DNA of 64,000 bases from Mycolicibacterium aurum (GTDB taxonomy: Bacteria; Actinomycetota; Actinomycetes; Mycobacteriales; Mycobacteriaceae). Position 1 is the stretch's first letter, and each line of letters starts with the position of its first letter. The stretch is taken from positions 1,054,001 to 1,118,000 of the forward strand of contig LT549889.1 of the NCBI GenBank assembly GCA_900078775.1, in the 5' to 3' direction. A program made the translations under genes and the position numbers. The notes beneath the pieces are model-generated. The model was not told the DNA's origin, made no database searches, and saw only the letters and a program-made list of their open reading frames with translations. Of the stretch, positions 1 through 7,848 are shown in pieces.

Positions 1-118
1 AGAGGAGGTATTGGGGCTTCTGGCCGAGCGATTCGGCGGCGGAAGCGATCTGGTCGGTCGCGCACGGGCCGCCGGGGGTGGTGACTCCGACTGCCATCCG
101 CCGATTCCCGATCTCCAC
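1..118 (-). CDS. N-terminal fragment of an unrecognised protein
   Basis: The open frame runs off the left edge and only about 39 residues are visible, starting MEIGNRRMAVGVTTPGGP and continuing without a stop. I do not recognise the family. The GTG at 118-116 is preferred as start because a mycobacterial -10 hexamer (TAGCCT, minus strand 130-125) ends 6 nt upstream, the spacing of a leaderless transcript. An ATG at 97-95 in the same frame is the alternative. The gene is divergent from the BlaI-type regulator to its right. No function can be given from this fragment. Confidence 0.45.
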   Translation of the reverse strand, partial: MEIGNRRMAVGVTTPGGPCATDQIASAAESLGQKPQYLL

Positions 119-124
119 CACTGA

Positions 125-130
125 AGGCTA
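125..130 (-). promoter_or_regulatory. -10 element of the left-edge gene
   Basis: On the minus strand the hexamer reads TAGCCT and ends 6 nt before the GTG at 118. This fits the TANNNT -10 of SigA-type mycobacterial promoters that give leaderless mRNAs. Confidence 0.4.
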
Positions 131-176
131 GGTCAAGGATCGCAGGTGCGCAGCAAACCTGCGCCGAATGTGGGCC

Positions 177-198
177 GACAATCCAGGATAGATTGGTC
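177..198. promoter_or_regulatory. Imperfect dyad over the putative blaI-like promoter
   Basis: The arms GACAATC and GATTGGTC form an imperfect inverted repeat (one-base insertion) around CAGGATA. A possible -10, TAGATT at 189-194, lies inside it. BlaI/MecI repressors usually autoregulate through short dyads over their own promoter, so this is a candidate autoregulatory site. That is inference only. Confidence 0.3.
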
Positions 199-251
199 AG
201 GCATGCCGGATCTCACGGGACCGGCACCGATATACGGGCGTGGAGGTGCGG

Positions 252-629
252 ATGCAGCAGCGGGGGTTCGGAGATCTCGAAGCCACGGTGATGGATCGGG
301 TCTGGGGCCGGGAAGACGGTGTGACCGTGCGCGAGGTGTTCGAAGAACTCCGCGACGCGCGGCAGATCGCCTACACGACCGTGCTGTCCACGCTGGACAA
401 CCTGCACCGCAAGGGTTGGGTGCGGCGCGAGCGCGAGGGTAAGGCCTACCGGTACTGGGCCACCATGACCCGTGAGGAGCGTTCGGCCAACCTGATGCGG
501 GCGGCGTTGCAGACCGGCGGCCGACCCGAGGCCGTCCTCGCCTTCTTCGTCGAGCAGATGTCGGATGAGGAGTCAGCGCAGTTGAAGGCGGCGCTGCGGT
601 CATCCATTACCCAGAAGCGACGCCGATGA
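252..629 (+). CDS. BlaI/MecI/CopY-family transcriptional repressor
   Basis: This 125-residue winged-helix repressor has the BlaI/MecI layout: an N-terminal helix-turn-helix domain (from GFGDLEATVMDRVW through the recognition segment with AYTTVLSTLDNL and the basic wing KGWVRRER) followed by a short dimerisation tail. ATG 252 is chosen because GGAGG lies 5 nt upstream; an in-frame GTG at 240 is possible. It overlaps the M56 peptidase gene by ATGA, the standard repressor/peptidase pair. In known systems the peptidase inactivates the repressor after a cell-wall or antibiotic signal. The gene differs from the Rv1846c BlaI sequence I recall, so it is probably a paralogue and the ligand is unknown. 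Confidence 0.88.
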   Translation: MQQRGFGDLEATVMDRVWGREDGVTVREVFEELRDARQIAYTTVLSTLDNLHRKGWVRREREGKAYRYWATMTREERSANLMRAALQTGGRPEAVLAFFVEQMSDEESAQLKAALRSSITQKRRR

Positions 630-1540
630 CGGCCGCTGTCTATCTGCTGCTCTACGGGATCCTGGTGACCTGGCTGGCGCCGCCGCTGCTGTCGCGGTTG
701 ACTCGGGGCGGCCTGAATCCGCGACTGGGGGTGGCGGTCTGGCTCACCGCGATCCTCGGGGTGCTGGCAGCCTGGTCGGTCGCGGTCGTGCTGACCGTCG
801 TGCACGGTGTGCGTGGGCTGCCGGAATCCCCGGTGACCGTGGTGTGTCTGGAGCTGCTCGGTATCCCCGAACAAGTGGCCACGCCGAGTGCGGAGGGCAC
901 CGTGGTGCTCATCGCGGCAGCCATGCTGCTGTGGACCGTGGTCGGCGTGCGCGCGGGCCGTGCCGTGCGCGGTCTGTGGGTGAGCAGTCGTGAGCACGCA
1001 CAGGCGGCCCGGCTGATCGGTGCGCCCACCGACCGCTCGGATGTCTTTGTGCTGAACGCCGAACGGCCGGCCGCGTACTGTGTGGCGGGCCGCCCGAACG
1101 CCATCGTGGTGACCACCGCCGCCCTCGAGCGCCTCACCGGGTCACAGCTGGATGCGGTGCTGGCACACGAGAACGCTCATATCGCCGGTCGTCATCATCA
1201 GCTGTTGATGGTGCTGCGGGCGCTGGCCGCGACCCTGCCCCGGTTGCCGTTGTTCACGCGGGGCGCGGCCGCCGTGGGCGAACTGCTGGAGATGTGCGCC
1301 GACGACCTCGCCGCGCGCCGGTACGGCGGTCGAACCCTGGTGGCCGGGATGGTCAAGCTGGCCGGGCCGGTCGCGCCGGCGGGGCTCGGCGCGGCCGCGA
1401 CCGCGATCACCCGGCGGGCCAACCGGCTGCTGACGCCGGCCCACCCCGGCAGCCTGCGACGTCACCGGGTCACCGCCTGGGCCACCATCGCGGTGACCGT
1501 GGCGGCGCCGGTGGTGGTCAACCTGATCTGTCATCACTAG
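626..1540 (+). CDS. M56 family (BlaR1/MecR1-type) integral membrane metallopeptidase
   Basis: This 304-residue membrane protein has hydrophobic segments near residues 2-20, 32-57 and 90-106 and a zinc-protease HExxH motif (HENAH, residues 181-185). A further hydrophobic segment closes the C terminus (about 282-300). The family cleaves or inactivates a partner BlaI-type repressor in the cytoplasm, and the ATGA overlap with that repressor gene supports such a pair. Unlike BlaR1/MecR1 it has no C-terminal penicillin-binding sensor domain, so any signal must enter another way. Rv1845c of M. tuberculosis is the comparable short form. Confidence 0.87.
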   Translation: MTAAVYLLLYGILVTWLAPPLLSRLTRGGLNPRLGVAVWLTAILGVLAAWSVAVVLTVVHGVRGLPESPVTVVCLELLGIPEQVATPSAEGTVVLIAAAMLLWTVVGVRAGRAVRGLWVSSREHAQAARLIGAPTDRSDVFVLNAERPAAYCVAGRPNAIVVTTAALERLTGSQLDAVLAHENAHIAGRHHQLLMVLRALAATLPRLPLFTRGAAAVGELLEMCADDLAARRYGGRTLVAGMVKLAGPVAPAGLGAAATAITRRANRLLTPAHPGSLRRHRVTAWATIAVTVAAPVVVNLICHH

Positions 1541-1554
1541 CTCCCGCCGGCCCG

Positions 1555-2778
1555 TCAGGTGACGGCGTTACCGGCCTTCCACTGCGCCCAGGGGATGTTC
1601 CAGTCGCCGAGGCCGTCGGTGCCCGGCAGCGTCGACCCGACGGTATTGACCACTTCGACGATGTCGCCACGTTTGGTGTTGTCGTAGAACCACTTCGCGT
1701 TCTCGGTGCTGGCGTTCAGGCATCCGTGGCTGACATTGGCCCGGCCCTGACTGCCCACCGACCACGGCGCGGCGTGCACGAAGATCCCGCTGTAGGACAT
1801 CCGGGTGGCCCACTTGACCTCGGTGCGGTACCCGTCCGGGGAGTTCACCGGGACGCCGTAGGTCGACGAGTCCATCACCAGGTCGGCGAGGCGCTCGGCG
1901 ATGATGTAGGTGCCGTTGTCGGTGGGTGTCTTGTCCTTACCCATCGAGATCGGCATCGTCTTGGCCACTTTGCCGTTGATGCGCACGGTGAGAGTCTTGG
2001 TGGTGTCGTCGGCGGTGGCGATCACCTCGTCGCCGATGGTGAACCGGCTGGTGGCGTCGTCCTGGCCGAAGATCCCGTCGCCCAGGTCGACTCCGTAAGT
2101 CTTCACCTGGACCTCGACGGTGGTGCCGGGCTTCCAGTATTCGGCTGGGCGCCAGCGGACTTCGCGACCACTGATCCAGTAGAAGGCGCCCTCGGCCGCG
2201 GGTTCGGTGGTGACGGTGATGGCGCGTTGGGCGGCCAGCCGGTTGGGGATGACCTCGTCGAAGGTCACCGAGATGGGCTGCCCGACGCCGACCACCGCGC
2301 CGTCGCCGGGCATCAGGTACGGCATGGTCAGATACTGCGGGGAGTGGGTTTCGAAGGTGGCGCTGGTGTGGGTCACCCCACCGAGGCCGAAAGCGGCTGC
2401 GGTGAGGGTGTATTCCTTGTTGTAGCCCAGCGGCTCGGCCGAACGCCATGACACGCCGTCGGGGCTCAGCTCACCGTCGACCACCCGGCCTTGGGCGTTG
2501 ACCAGAGTCACCTCGTCGAGGACGCCGGCCTCGACGCTCACCGTCACCGGTTGCTCGACCGACACCCCGATGTCGCCCTCGGAGACCGAGGCCTTCAGTT
2601 TCGGTACGAGCAGATCGCCGTACGGCGTGCCCTTGTCGATGACGGTCTGAGCCGTCGGGGGTGCGGGTGCGGTGCTGCAGGCGGTCAACCCGAGGGCGAG
2701 GGCGAGCACGGGGAGAAGTGTCAGTACGACATTCAGAAAGTTCCGTCGCCTGACGGCTGCCGATGTCATCCGCCGCAT
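1555..2778 (-). CDS. ldtB: L,D-transpeptidase, LdtMt2 (LdtB) type lipoprotein
   Basis: The enzyme forms 3-3 (mDAP-mDAP) crosslinks in peptidoglycan on the outer face of the membrane. The 407-residue protein has a lipoprotein signal (hydrophobic core about residues 15-30, lipobox LTAC with Cys34), two Ig-like domains (about 50-250) and a YkuD catalytic domain with the motif SHGCLN (nucleophile Cys353). It ends in the LdtMt2-type tail [12 protein letters not shown]. Length and sequence match Rv2518c closely as I recall it. ATG 2778 is chosen with AGGA 8 nt upstream; GTG 2781 is an alternative. It is divergent from the DsbA-like/beta-lactamase pair. LdtMt2 enzymes are insensitive to most penicillins but inhibited by carbapenems. 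Confidence 0.93.
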   Translation of the reverse strand: MRRMTSAAVRRRNFLNVVLTLLPVLALALGLTACSTAPAPPTAQTVIDKGTPYGDLLVPKLKASVSEGDIGVSVEQPVTVSVEAGVLDEVTLVNAQGRVVDGELSPDGVSWRSAEPLGYNKEYTLTAAAFGLGGVTHTSATFETHSPQYLTMPYLMPGDGAVVGVGQPISVTFDEVIPNRLAAQRAITVTTEPAAEGAFYWISGREVRWRPAEYWKPGTTVEVQVKTYGVDLGDGIFGQDDATSRFTIGDEVIATADDTTKTLTVRINGKVAKTMPISMGKDKTPTDNGTYIIAERLADLVMDSSTYGVPVNSPDGYRTEVKWATRMSYSGIFVHAAPWSVGSQGRANVSHGCLNASTENAKWFYDNTKRGDIVEVVNTVGSTLPGTDGLGDWNIPWAQWKAGNAVT

Positions 2779-2822
2779 CACCGTTGTCCTGCCGTGTGTC
2801 GAAGTGCCGTTGCGCTAACATC

Positions 2823-2841
2823 CTACGTAGCGACTACGTAG
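2823..2841. promoter_or_regulatory. Tandem CTACGTAG palindromes between divergent cell-wall genes
   Basis: Two perfect 8-bp palindromes, CTACGTAG at 2823-2830 and 2834-2841, start 11 bp apart, about one helical turn. They lie between ldtB and the DsbA-like/beta-lactamase operon. The layout suggests paired operator sites for a dimeric regulator acting on one or both genes. The regulator is unknown; the nearby BlaI-like protein is a candidate by proximity only. Confidence 0.45.
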
Positions 2842-2897
2842 ATGCACGTCAGTGCCGGTGCCTGGTGCCGATAGCCGCGGATCGGGGGAGGACTCCA

Positions 2898-3569
2898 GTG
2901 CTCAGGACTCGGGCCGGGCGGGCGGTGGTGACCGCCGTCGGCGTCCTGGTCATCGCGGCCGTGGCGATCTTCGTGTTGATCAACGACCGCGACCGCGACC
3001 GCGACCGCGATCGCAGCGCCGAGTCGACGCTGAGCGGAGCGGCGCAGGTGGTGCGCGAGGGCAGCCATCGACTCAGCGACCCGCCCGACGCGCAGGCGAC
3101 CTTCGTGGAGTTCCTCGACTTCGAATGCGAAGGCTGCCGCGCCGCCTATCCCATCGTGGAACAACTGCGCGCGGAGTACGGCGACCGGGTCGAGTTCGTG
3201 CTGCGCTACTTCCCGTTGTCCGGGCACTTCAACGGCGAGCGTGCCGCCCGGGCCGTGGAAGCGGCCGCGCAGCAGGGCCGGCTGGAGGCGATGTACCGAA
3301 AGATGTTCGAAACACAGGCTGAATGGGGCGAGCAGCGAGTGCCCGCCGACGACGTGTTCCGCGGCTTTGCCGCGGACCTGGGGCTGGACCTGGCGGCCTT
3401 CGACAAGATCTACAACGACCCGGCGACCCTGGAACGCATCCGCGTCGACCAGCGAGACGGTGAGATGTTGGGTGTGCAGGGCACCCCAACCTTCTTCGTC
3501 GACGGTGAGCAGATCGCGGTGCGCAGCGTGGACGATCTGCGAAACGCCATCGAGGGTGCCTTGCGGTGA
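2898..3569 (+). CDS. Membrane-anchored DsbA-like thioredoxin-fold protein
   Basis: This 223-residue protein has one N-terminal membrane anchor (about residues 11-30), a short basic/acidic Arg-Asp repeat linker, then a DsbA/thioredoxin-like domain facing outside. The active site reads CEGC (Cys77-Cys80), and a cis-proline motif GTPTFF follows near residue 197. It probably oxidises or isomerises disulfides in exported proteins. GTG 2898 is used because GGGGGAG lies 7 nt upstream and the protein then opens on its anchor; an upstream ATG at 2763 would run through the promoter region. It overlaps the beta-lactamase-like gene by GTGA, so the two are translationally coupled. Confidence 0.85.
   Translation: MLRTRAGRAVVTAVGVLVIAAVAIFVLINDRDRDRDRDRSAESTLSGAAQVVREGSHRLSDPPDAQATFVEFLDFECEGCRAAYPIVEQLRAEYGDRVEFVLRYFPLSGHFNGERAARAVEAAAQQGRLEAMYRKMFETQAEWGEQRVPADDVFRGFAADLGLDLAAFDKIYNDPATLERIRVDQRDGEMLGVQGTPTFFVDGEQIAVRSVDDLRNAIEGALR
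2985..3014 (+). repeat. GACCGC hexanucleotide microsatellite coding Asp-Arg repeats
   Basis: Four exact GACCGC units and one GATCGC variant lie in tandem and encode alternating Asp-Arg residues just after the membrane anchor of the DsbA-like protein. In-frame slippage would change linker length without breaking the frame. Confidence 0.85.
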
Positions 3570-4390
3570 CCCGGATCCGTGGGCTGGTCGGGGTCCTGCT
3601 GCTGTGCGTCGCCGTCGTCTCGGCGGCACCGGCCGCGGCGACCTGCGGGGCAGGCGATGCGCAATGCGTGCTGCGGCAGCGCATCGCTGCCGCCGAGGCG
3701 TACGTCGCAACCCGGCCGGGCACGATCGGGTTCGTGCTGCGCGACCGGGTGACCGGCGCCCGGTATCGCAGCGTCGCGGCCGGAACCCCGACTTGGACCG
3801 CGTCGACGATCAAACTGGCGATGGTCGCCGATCTGCTCACCCGCGAGCAGTCCGGGGCGCTGCGTCTGAGTGCGGCGGACCGCAATCAGATGGCGGCGAT
3901 GCTGCGCAGTTCGGACAACGCGGCCGCCGACGCCCTGTGGTCGCGCTACGGCGGACCGGCGAATGCGTTCAACGCCGGCTTTCCCCGTTACGGCATGAAG
4001 AATGTACGGCCGCAACCCGGATTCGGGGAGGTCTACCCGTACTGGGGATTTCAGAAGGGCACCGCCGACGATTTCGATGCCCTGATGAACTATGTGCTGA
4101 CCGGCCTCACCCCGGCCAACGCCAACGCGGTGATCGCCGAGATGCAACAGGTCGACCGTTCGCAACGGTGGGGTGTGTGGGGCGCCGGCGCCGCGATGAC
4201 GCCGGGGAACAAGAACGGCTGGTCGCAGGAGGAGGGCGGCTGGGTCGTCAACTCGGTCGGTTTCGCCGGGCCGGGGCAGCGTTACACGCTGGCCATCATG
4301 AACGCGCTGGGCGGGCAGGGTGGATACGACGACGGCGTGCAGACGACCACCGAGGTGGCGCGAATCCTGCTGGGGCCCGGCGGTGGTTAG
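3566..4390 (+). CDS. Exported class A beta-lactamase-like serine hydrolase
   Basis: The 274-residue protein has a signal peptide (hydrophobic about residues 6-20, cleavage after AAA) and beta-lactamase/transpeptidase-like motifs: STIK (Ser80-Lys83), SDN (Ser116) and KNG at about 216 in place of KTG/KSG. An acidic residue in a loop after SDN (GFGEVYPYWG) could be the omega-loop equivalent, but I could not align it to Glu166. It may be a beta-lactamase or a related serine hydrolase without strong beta-lactamase activity. The GTG start overlaps the DsbA-like gene by 4 nt. Its stop overlaps that of the convergent TetR gene by about 3 bp. Confidence 0.8.
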   Translation: MTRIRGLVGVLLLCVAVVSAAPAAATCGAGDAQCVLRQRIAAAEAYVATRPGTIGFVLRDRVTGARYRSVAAGTPTWTASTIKLAMVADLLTREQSGALRLSAADRNQMAAMLRSSDNAAADALWSRYGGPANAFNAGFPRYGMKNVRPQPGFGEVYPYWGFQKGTADDFDALMNYVLTGLTPANANAVIAEMQQVDRSQRWGVWGAGAAMTPGNKNGWSQEEGGWVVNSVGFAGPGQRYTLAIMNALGGQGGYDDGVQTTTEVARILLGPGGG

Positions 4391-5043
4391 CCCGCCGGTT
4401 GCCAGCCGTGCATCGCGGTGTCCATCTGATCGTCGTCGAGTGCATCGACGGGCAGCGGCGCCTGACCGTCCCGGTGCCGCAGGCCGTCGAGCAGCAGGGT
4501 GATGTAGCGGCGCCACAGCTCGGGTTCGACGTGGCCGGCCCATTCGCTCACGGTGCCGGCCAGCAGGCTCAGGATCGGCATGTCGGTGTGCGTGGCGTCG
4601 GGGCGCAGGTAGCCGTCGGCGCGGGCCCGGTCGAACAGCCGGGACACCGGCGGGACCAGTCGCTGCCGGGCACAGGCGACCGGATGTCCGCCGTAGGCGG
4701 TACTGAACACCATCTCGCGCAGGCCGCGGTCGGTCGCCGTCAGCTCGCACAGCCGCTCGACGAACCACACGAATGCGTCCCACGAGTCAGCCTGTGCCAG
4801 AGCCGATTCCGCCAGCGCCACGATCTGGTCGATGCCGCTCTCGAAGACCGCGTCGAGCAGCTCCTGCTTGGTGGCGAAGCGGCGGTACACCGTCCCGACA
4901 CCGAGCCCGGCGTGGTGGGCCACATCGTTGAGGGTGGCCTCCAGGCCGCGCTGGGCGAACAGATCCCGGGCGGCGGTGAGGACGCGCTGCCGGTTGCGCT
5001 GGGCGTCCCGGCGCAGGGCGCGGGGCTCGTCGACCGATGTCAC
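4387..5043 (-). CDS. TetR-family transcriptional regulator
   Basis: This 218-residue protein has an N-terminal TetR helix-turn-helix (RQRVLTAARDLFAQRGLEAT, then VAHHAGLGVGTVYRRFATKQ, about residues 15-60) and a ligand-binding helical domain. It starts at GTG 5043 and overlaps the upstream TetR gene by 4 nt (GTGA), so the two regulators form one minus-strand operon. The target is unknown; the divergent hydrolase/membrane operon at 5752 is the natural candidate for one of the pair. Confidence 0.88.
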   Translation of the reverse strand: MTSVDEPRALRRDAQRNRQRVLTAARDLFAQRGLEATLNDVAHHAGLGVGTVYRRFATKQELLDAVFESGIDQIVALAESALAQADSWDAFVWFVERLCELTATDRGLREMVFSTAYGGHPVACARQRLVPPVSRLFDRARADGYLRPDATHTDMPILSLLAGTVSEWAGHVEPELWRRYITLLLDGLRHRDGQAPLPVDALDDDQMDTAMHGWQPAG

Positions 5044-5651
5044 GGCTGTTCCCGCTGCGCGGACACCGCGCCACCGAGCCAGCGGCGCAGGAACTTCCGC
5101 AGCTCCCCCGGAGAGCGCCGGTCGTCGTTGGGGGCAACGAAGAACGACAGCATGATTCGCAGGGTGAATTCGACGAGTTCCTCCAGGCTGGCCTCATCGT
5201 AGCCGTGTGTGGCCCAGTCCACGTCGAAGCGGTCGATCATCCGCATGCCGATGGCGCGCGCCTCGTCCGACGTGAGGTCCTCGGTGTGGTTGTGCGGGTA
5301 GGACTCCGAGAGCAGGATGCCCAGATGCGGGGTGCGGGCGACCTCGGCGAGGGTGAACAGGGTGCCCTCGGTGAGGGCCTCGGCCGGATCGTGGATGCCG
5401 CGCACGCTGTCGGCAAGACGGTCCAGGAAGGCGTCCACCGATCCCATCGCGACCGCCCGCATCAACGCGTCGGAGGTGGGGAAGTAGCGATAGACGGTCT
5501 GGCGGATGATGCCGAGCGAGTTGGCGACGTCGGCCAACGAGATGGCCTTGCCGGTCGCGCTGACGAGATCGACGGCCGCGGTGACGATGCGCTGGGTGGC
5601 CTCTTCATCGGTCTGGGGTGGATCTCCGCCCCAACCGCGCCTGCGTGCCAT
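5040..5651 (-). CDS. TetR-family transcriptional regulator
   Basis: This 203-residue TetR protein opens MARRRGWGGDPPQTDEEATQ and has its helix-turn-helix at about residues 18-65 (SLADVANSLGIIRQTVYRYF). ATG 5651 is preferred because an in-frame ATG further upstream would start inside the divergent promoter. It is the first gene of a two-regulator operon and is divergent from the metal-dependent hydrolase. An ATCATACG/CGTATGAT inverted repeat lies in the shared intergenic region and probably serves as its operator. Confidence 0.88.
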   Translation of the reverse strand: MARRRGWGGDPPQTDEEATQRIVTAAVDLVSATGKAISLADVANSLGIIRQTVYRYFPTSDALMRAVAMGSVDAFLDRLADSVRGIHDPAEALTEGTLFTLAEVARTPHLGILLSESYPHNHTEDLTSDEARAIGMRMIDRFDVDWATHGYDEASLEELVEFTLRIMLSFFVAPNDDRRSPGELRKFLRRWLGGAVSAQREQP

Positions 5652-5702
5652 CGTCGTCTTTCGCTCGGGAGTCGGAGACCGCGACGGTAGCACGCGCACG
5701 TA

Positions 5703-5732
5703 ATCATACGAGTCGACATCGAAGCGTATGAT
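5703..5732. promoter_or_regulatory. Putative TetR operator: ATCATACG/CGTATGAT inverted repeat
   Basis: Perfect 8-bp arms, ATCATACG at 5703-5710 and CGTATGAT at 5725-5732, are separated by 14 bp. The dyad sits 20 bp before the ATG of the metal-dependent hydrolase and about 50 bp upstream of the TetR start, where a TetR dimer could control both directions. Confidence 0.6.
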
Positions 5733-5751
5733 CGTGTGATAGTTTCCGGCC

Positions 5752-6675
5752 ATGACCAACCTGCAAGTTCGCAAGATGCGGTTCGGCTTCGCCGATCACG
5801 ACGTCCCATTTCTGTGGAACGAGGCCAACCCGGCGTTCTCCGCCATGGCCAACGCGGTGTCCTTCCTGGCCATCGCGTTCGAGAAGATGATCGTCACCAC
5901 CATGACCGAGGCCAAGCCGCTGCTCACGGACCCGGTCGTCGCCGAGGAGGCGGACGCCTTCACCCGGCAGGAGGGCCAGCACTCGATGGCCCACCGGCAG
6001 CACGCCAAGGGCCTCATCAAGGCGTACCCGGCGCTGAAGGAGACCCTGGACGAGGTGATCCAGGCGTTCGACGATCTGGTGGCCACCACGCCGCTGAAGT
6101 ACCGGCTGGCCTACACCGCCGATCTGGAGGCCACCTTCACGCCGGTGTTCAAGCTGATGCTCGACAACGACCACCGGTTGTTCGCGCCCGGCGACGACCG
6201 GGTGGCGTCACTGTTCCTGTGGCACTTCGTCGAAGAGGTCGAACACCGCAGCTCCGCGCTGATCATCTACGACGGACTCGTCGACGATCCGTGGTACCGG
6301 ATGCGGGTGGCGCCCTCGGTCTTCAAACATGTGCTCGACGTGGTCCGGATGGCCTGCGAGGGCTTCAACAAGCACCTCCCGCTGGAGGTGCGCAAGGTCG
6401 ACGCCATGTCCGCGTTCGCGCTGGAAGGCCGAAAGAACAAGCTGCTGAAGCTGATCGGGCGCCGTCCCGACTACGGCCCACTGGAGAACGCGTTCGCCGG
6501 CCTGTCCAAGCGGGAGATGGCCGCCGCACTGGTCGGCATCGTGCGCAGCCAGATCCCCGGGCACAACCCGGAACACGAAAAGCTCCCCGCGCTGGCCGGA
6601 GAATGGTTCGATCGCTTCGACGCCGGTTACGACGTCACCCAGTGGTACACGGGAAAGAAAGCGGCCGATGTCTGA
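5752..6675 (+). CDS. Ferritin-like metal-dependent hydrolase family protein
   Basis: This 307-residue protein looks like the predicted metal-dependent hydrolase family (PF10118 type). A helical ferritin-like fold with spaced Glu/His ligands is suggested by EGQH near residue 79 and by EEVEHR near residue 163. The di-metal site is inferred from these motifs; the substrate is not known. The gene overlaps the following membrane-protein gene by 8 nt and is divergent from two TetR regulators, so it is probably an inducible small operon. Similar hydrolase/TetR arrangements are common in mycobacteria, often with presumed lipid or xenobiotic roles, which is inference here. Confidence 0.78.
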   Translation: MTNLQVRKMRFGFADHDVPFLWNEANPAFSAMANAVSFLAIAFEKMIVTTMTEAKPLLTDPVVAEEADAFTRQEGQHSMAHRQHAKGLIKAYPALKETLDEVIQAFDDLVATTPLKYRLAYTADLEATFTPVFKLMLDNDHRLFAPGDDRVASLFLWHFVEEVEHRSSALIIYDGLVDDPWYRMRVAPSVFKHVLDVVRMACEGFNKHLPLEVRKVDAMSAFALEGRKNKLLKLIGRRPDYGPLENAFAGLSKREMAAALVGIVRSQIPGHNPEHEKLPALAGEWFDRFDAGYDVTQWYTGKKAADV

Positions 6676-7810
6676 TCTGTGTGCGCCCACGTTCGAGCAA
6701 CTCGCCGAACGGATGGGCTTCTCCTGCGCCGAGGCCGGCGGGCTGGTCGAACTGCGCAGCCCCTTCGCACTGGAGAACTGGACGCTGCCGGTGCTGGAGC
6801 TGACGGTGGTCGTCGGAGCGGTCCTGGCGCTGGTCTACGCGATCACCCGGTACCGCCGCCACGGCGACGCCACCAACCTGGTGCTGTGGTTCGGCGCCAT
6901 CGCCTATCTGGCGATCATCGAACCGCCGCTGTACTTCCCGGCGCAGTTCGGCATCGCCGAGTACGTCGACACGATGTTCGCGCACAACGTGTTCACCGTC
7001 GACTTCCTGTGGGGACGCCTGCCGCTCTACATCATCGCGATCTACCCGATGATGGCCACCATCGCCTTCGAGATCGTGCGCACGCTGGGGGTGTTCCGCC
7101 GGTACGGCACCCTCGTCGGCGCGGTGTGCGTCGGCTTCGTGCACCACGCGTTCTACGAGATCTTCGATCATCTCGGCCCGCAATTGCGTTGGTGGGAATG
7201 GACTCTGGACCATCCGATGGCCCAGCCGTTCCTGGATTCGGTGCCGCTGCCCAGCATCGTGGTCTTCGCCACCCTGTGGCCGATGTCGCTGGCGTTCTGC
7301 GTGCAGTTCTTCGTCGGCCGCCACGTCGACCGGGGACAGCGGTTCACCGGGTGGGCGATCATCTGGCGCACCGTCGTCGTCGGCCTGCTCGCATCCATCG
7401 GCACCGTGCTGCTGCCGGCGCCGGCCACCATCATCGGATCGTTCACCAACTTCACCGTGATGGGTGTGGTGTACGCGCTGGAACTGGTCGTGATCGCCGT
7501 CGTCGCGGTGCCGGTGCTGGTCAAACAGTGGCAGCGGTTGCGCAATACCCCGGCCGGGGCCACCGAGTCGCGACACACCAGCCCTCTGATGGTGCGCTTC
7601 GGGGTGGGCTACCTGGTGGTGATGGCGGTGCTGTGGGTGACCGCGCTGCCGGCCTACTTCGGCGCCGTCGACGGCGTCACCGACAACGGCGACCCGATCG
7701 GCAGCCTGTGGTACACGTTGCTGTGCTTCGTGATCGCCGGGCTGAGCGCCTTCGCGGCGCTGACGGCCGGGGCCACCAAGACCGAAAAGGTGCCCGCCCC
7801 GGTCGCCTGA
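6668..7810 (+). CDS. Polytopic membrane protein of unknown function
   Basis: This 380-residue protein has about seven or eight predicted membrane spans (around residues 38-58, 70-88, 115-137, 145-160, 190-214, 235-252, 260-285, 310-330 and 345-368). Short loops carry conserved-looking polar pairs such as HH at about 158-159 (VGFVHHAFYEIFDHLG). I do not recognise the family. The start ATG lies inside the last codons of the upstream hydrolase gene (8-nt overlap), so the two proteins are made together. A membrane-bound metalloenzyme or a partner of the hydrolase is possible, but this is speculation. Confidence 0.75.
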   Translation: MSDLCAPTFEQLAERMGFSCAEAGGLVELRSPFALENWTLPVLELTVVVGAVLALVYAITRYRRHGDATNLVLWFGAIAYLAIIEPPLYFPAQFGIAEYVDTMFAHNVFTVDFLWGRLPLYIIAIYPMMATIAFEIVRTLGVFRRYGTLVGAVCVGFVHHAFYEIFDHLGPQLRWWEWTLDHPMAQPFLDSVPLPSIVVFATLWPMSLAFCVQFFVGRHVDRGQRFTGWAIIWRTVVVGLLASIGTVLLPAPATIIGSFTNFTVMGVVYALELVVIAVVAVPVLVKQWQRLRNTPAGATESRHTSPLMVRFGVGYLVVMAVLWVTALPAYFGAVDGVTDNGDPIGSLWYTLLCFVIAGLSAFAALTAGATKTEKVPAPVA

Positions 7811-7846
7811 CCCCCGCGAACTGGGGGCACCTCCCGCTTGCGGGGG
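7811..7846. repeat. Small GC-rich hairpin-forming repeat
   Basis: Immediately after the membrane-protein stop, CCCCC...GGGGG (7811-7827) is followed by a CTCCCGC/GCGGGGG motif. The pattern resembles a short intergenic repeat that I believe recurs in mycobacterial genomes; this window cannot prove that. Confidence 0.35.
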
Positions 7847-7848
7847 AA

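Noticed and set aside
3241..5202. 653-residue plus-strand open frame across the beta-lactamase and TetR genes
   Set aside because: It runs over several real genes in other frames and has no recognisable domain, only Arg/Pro-rich composition.
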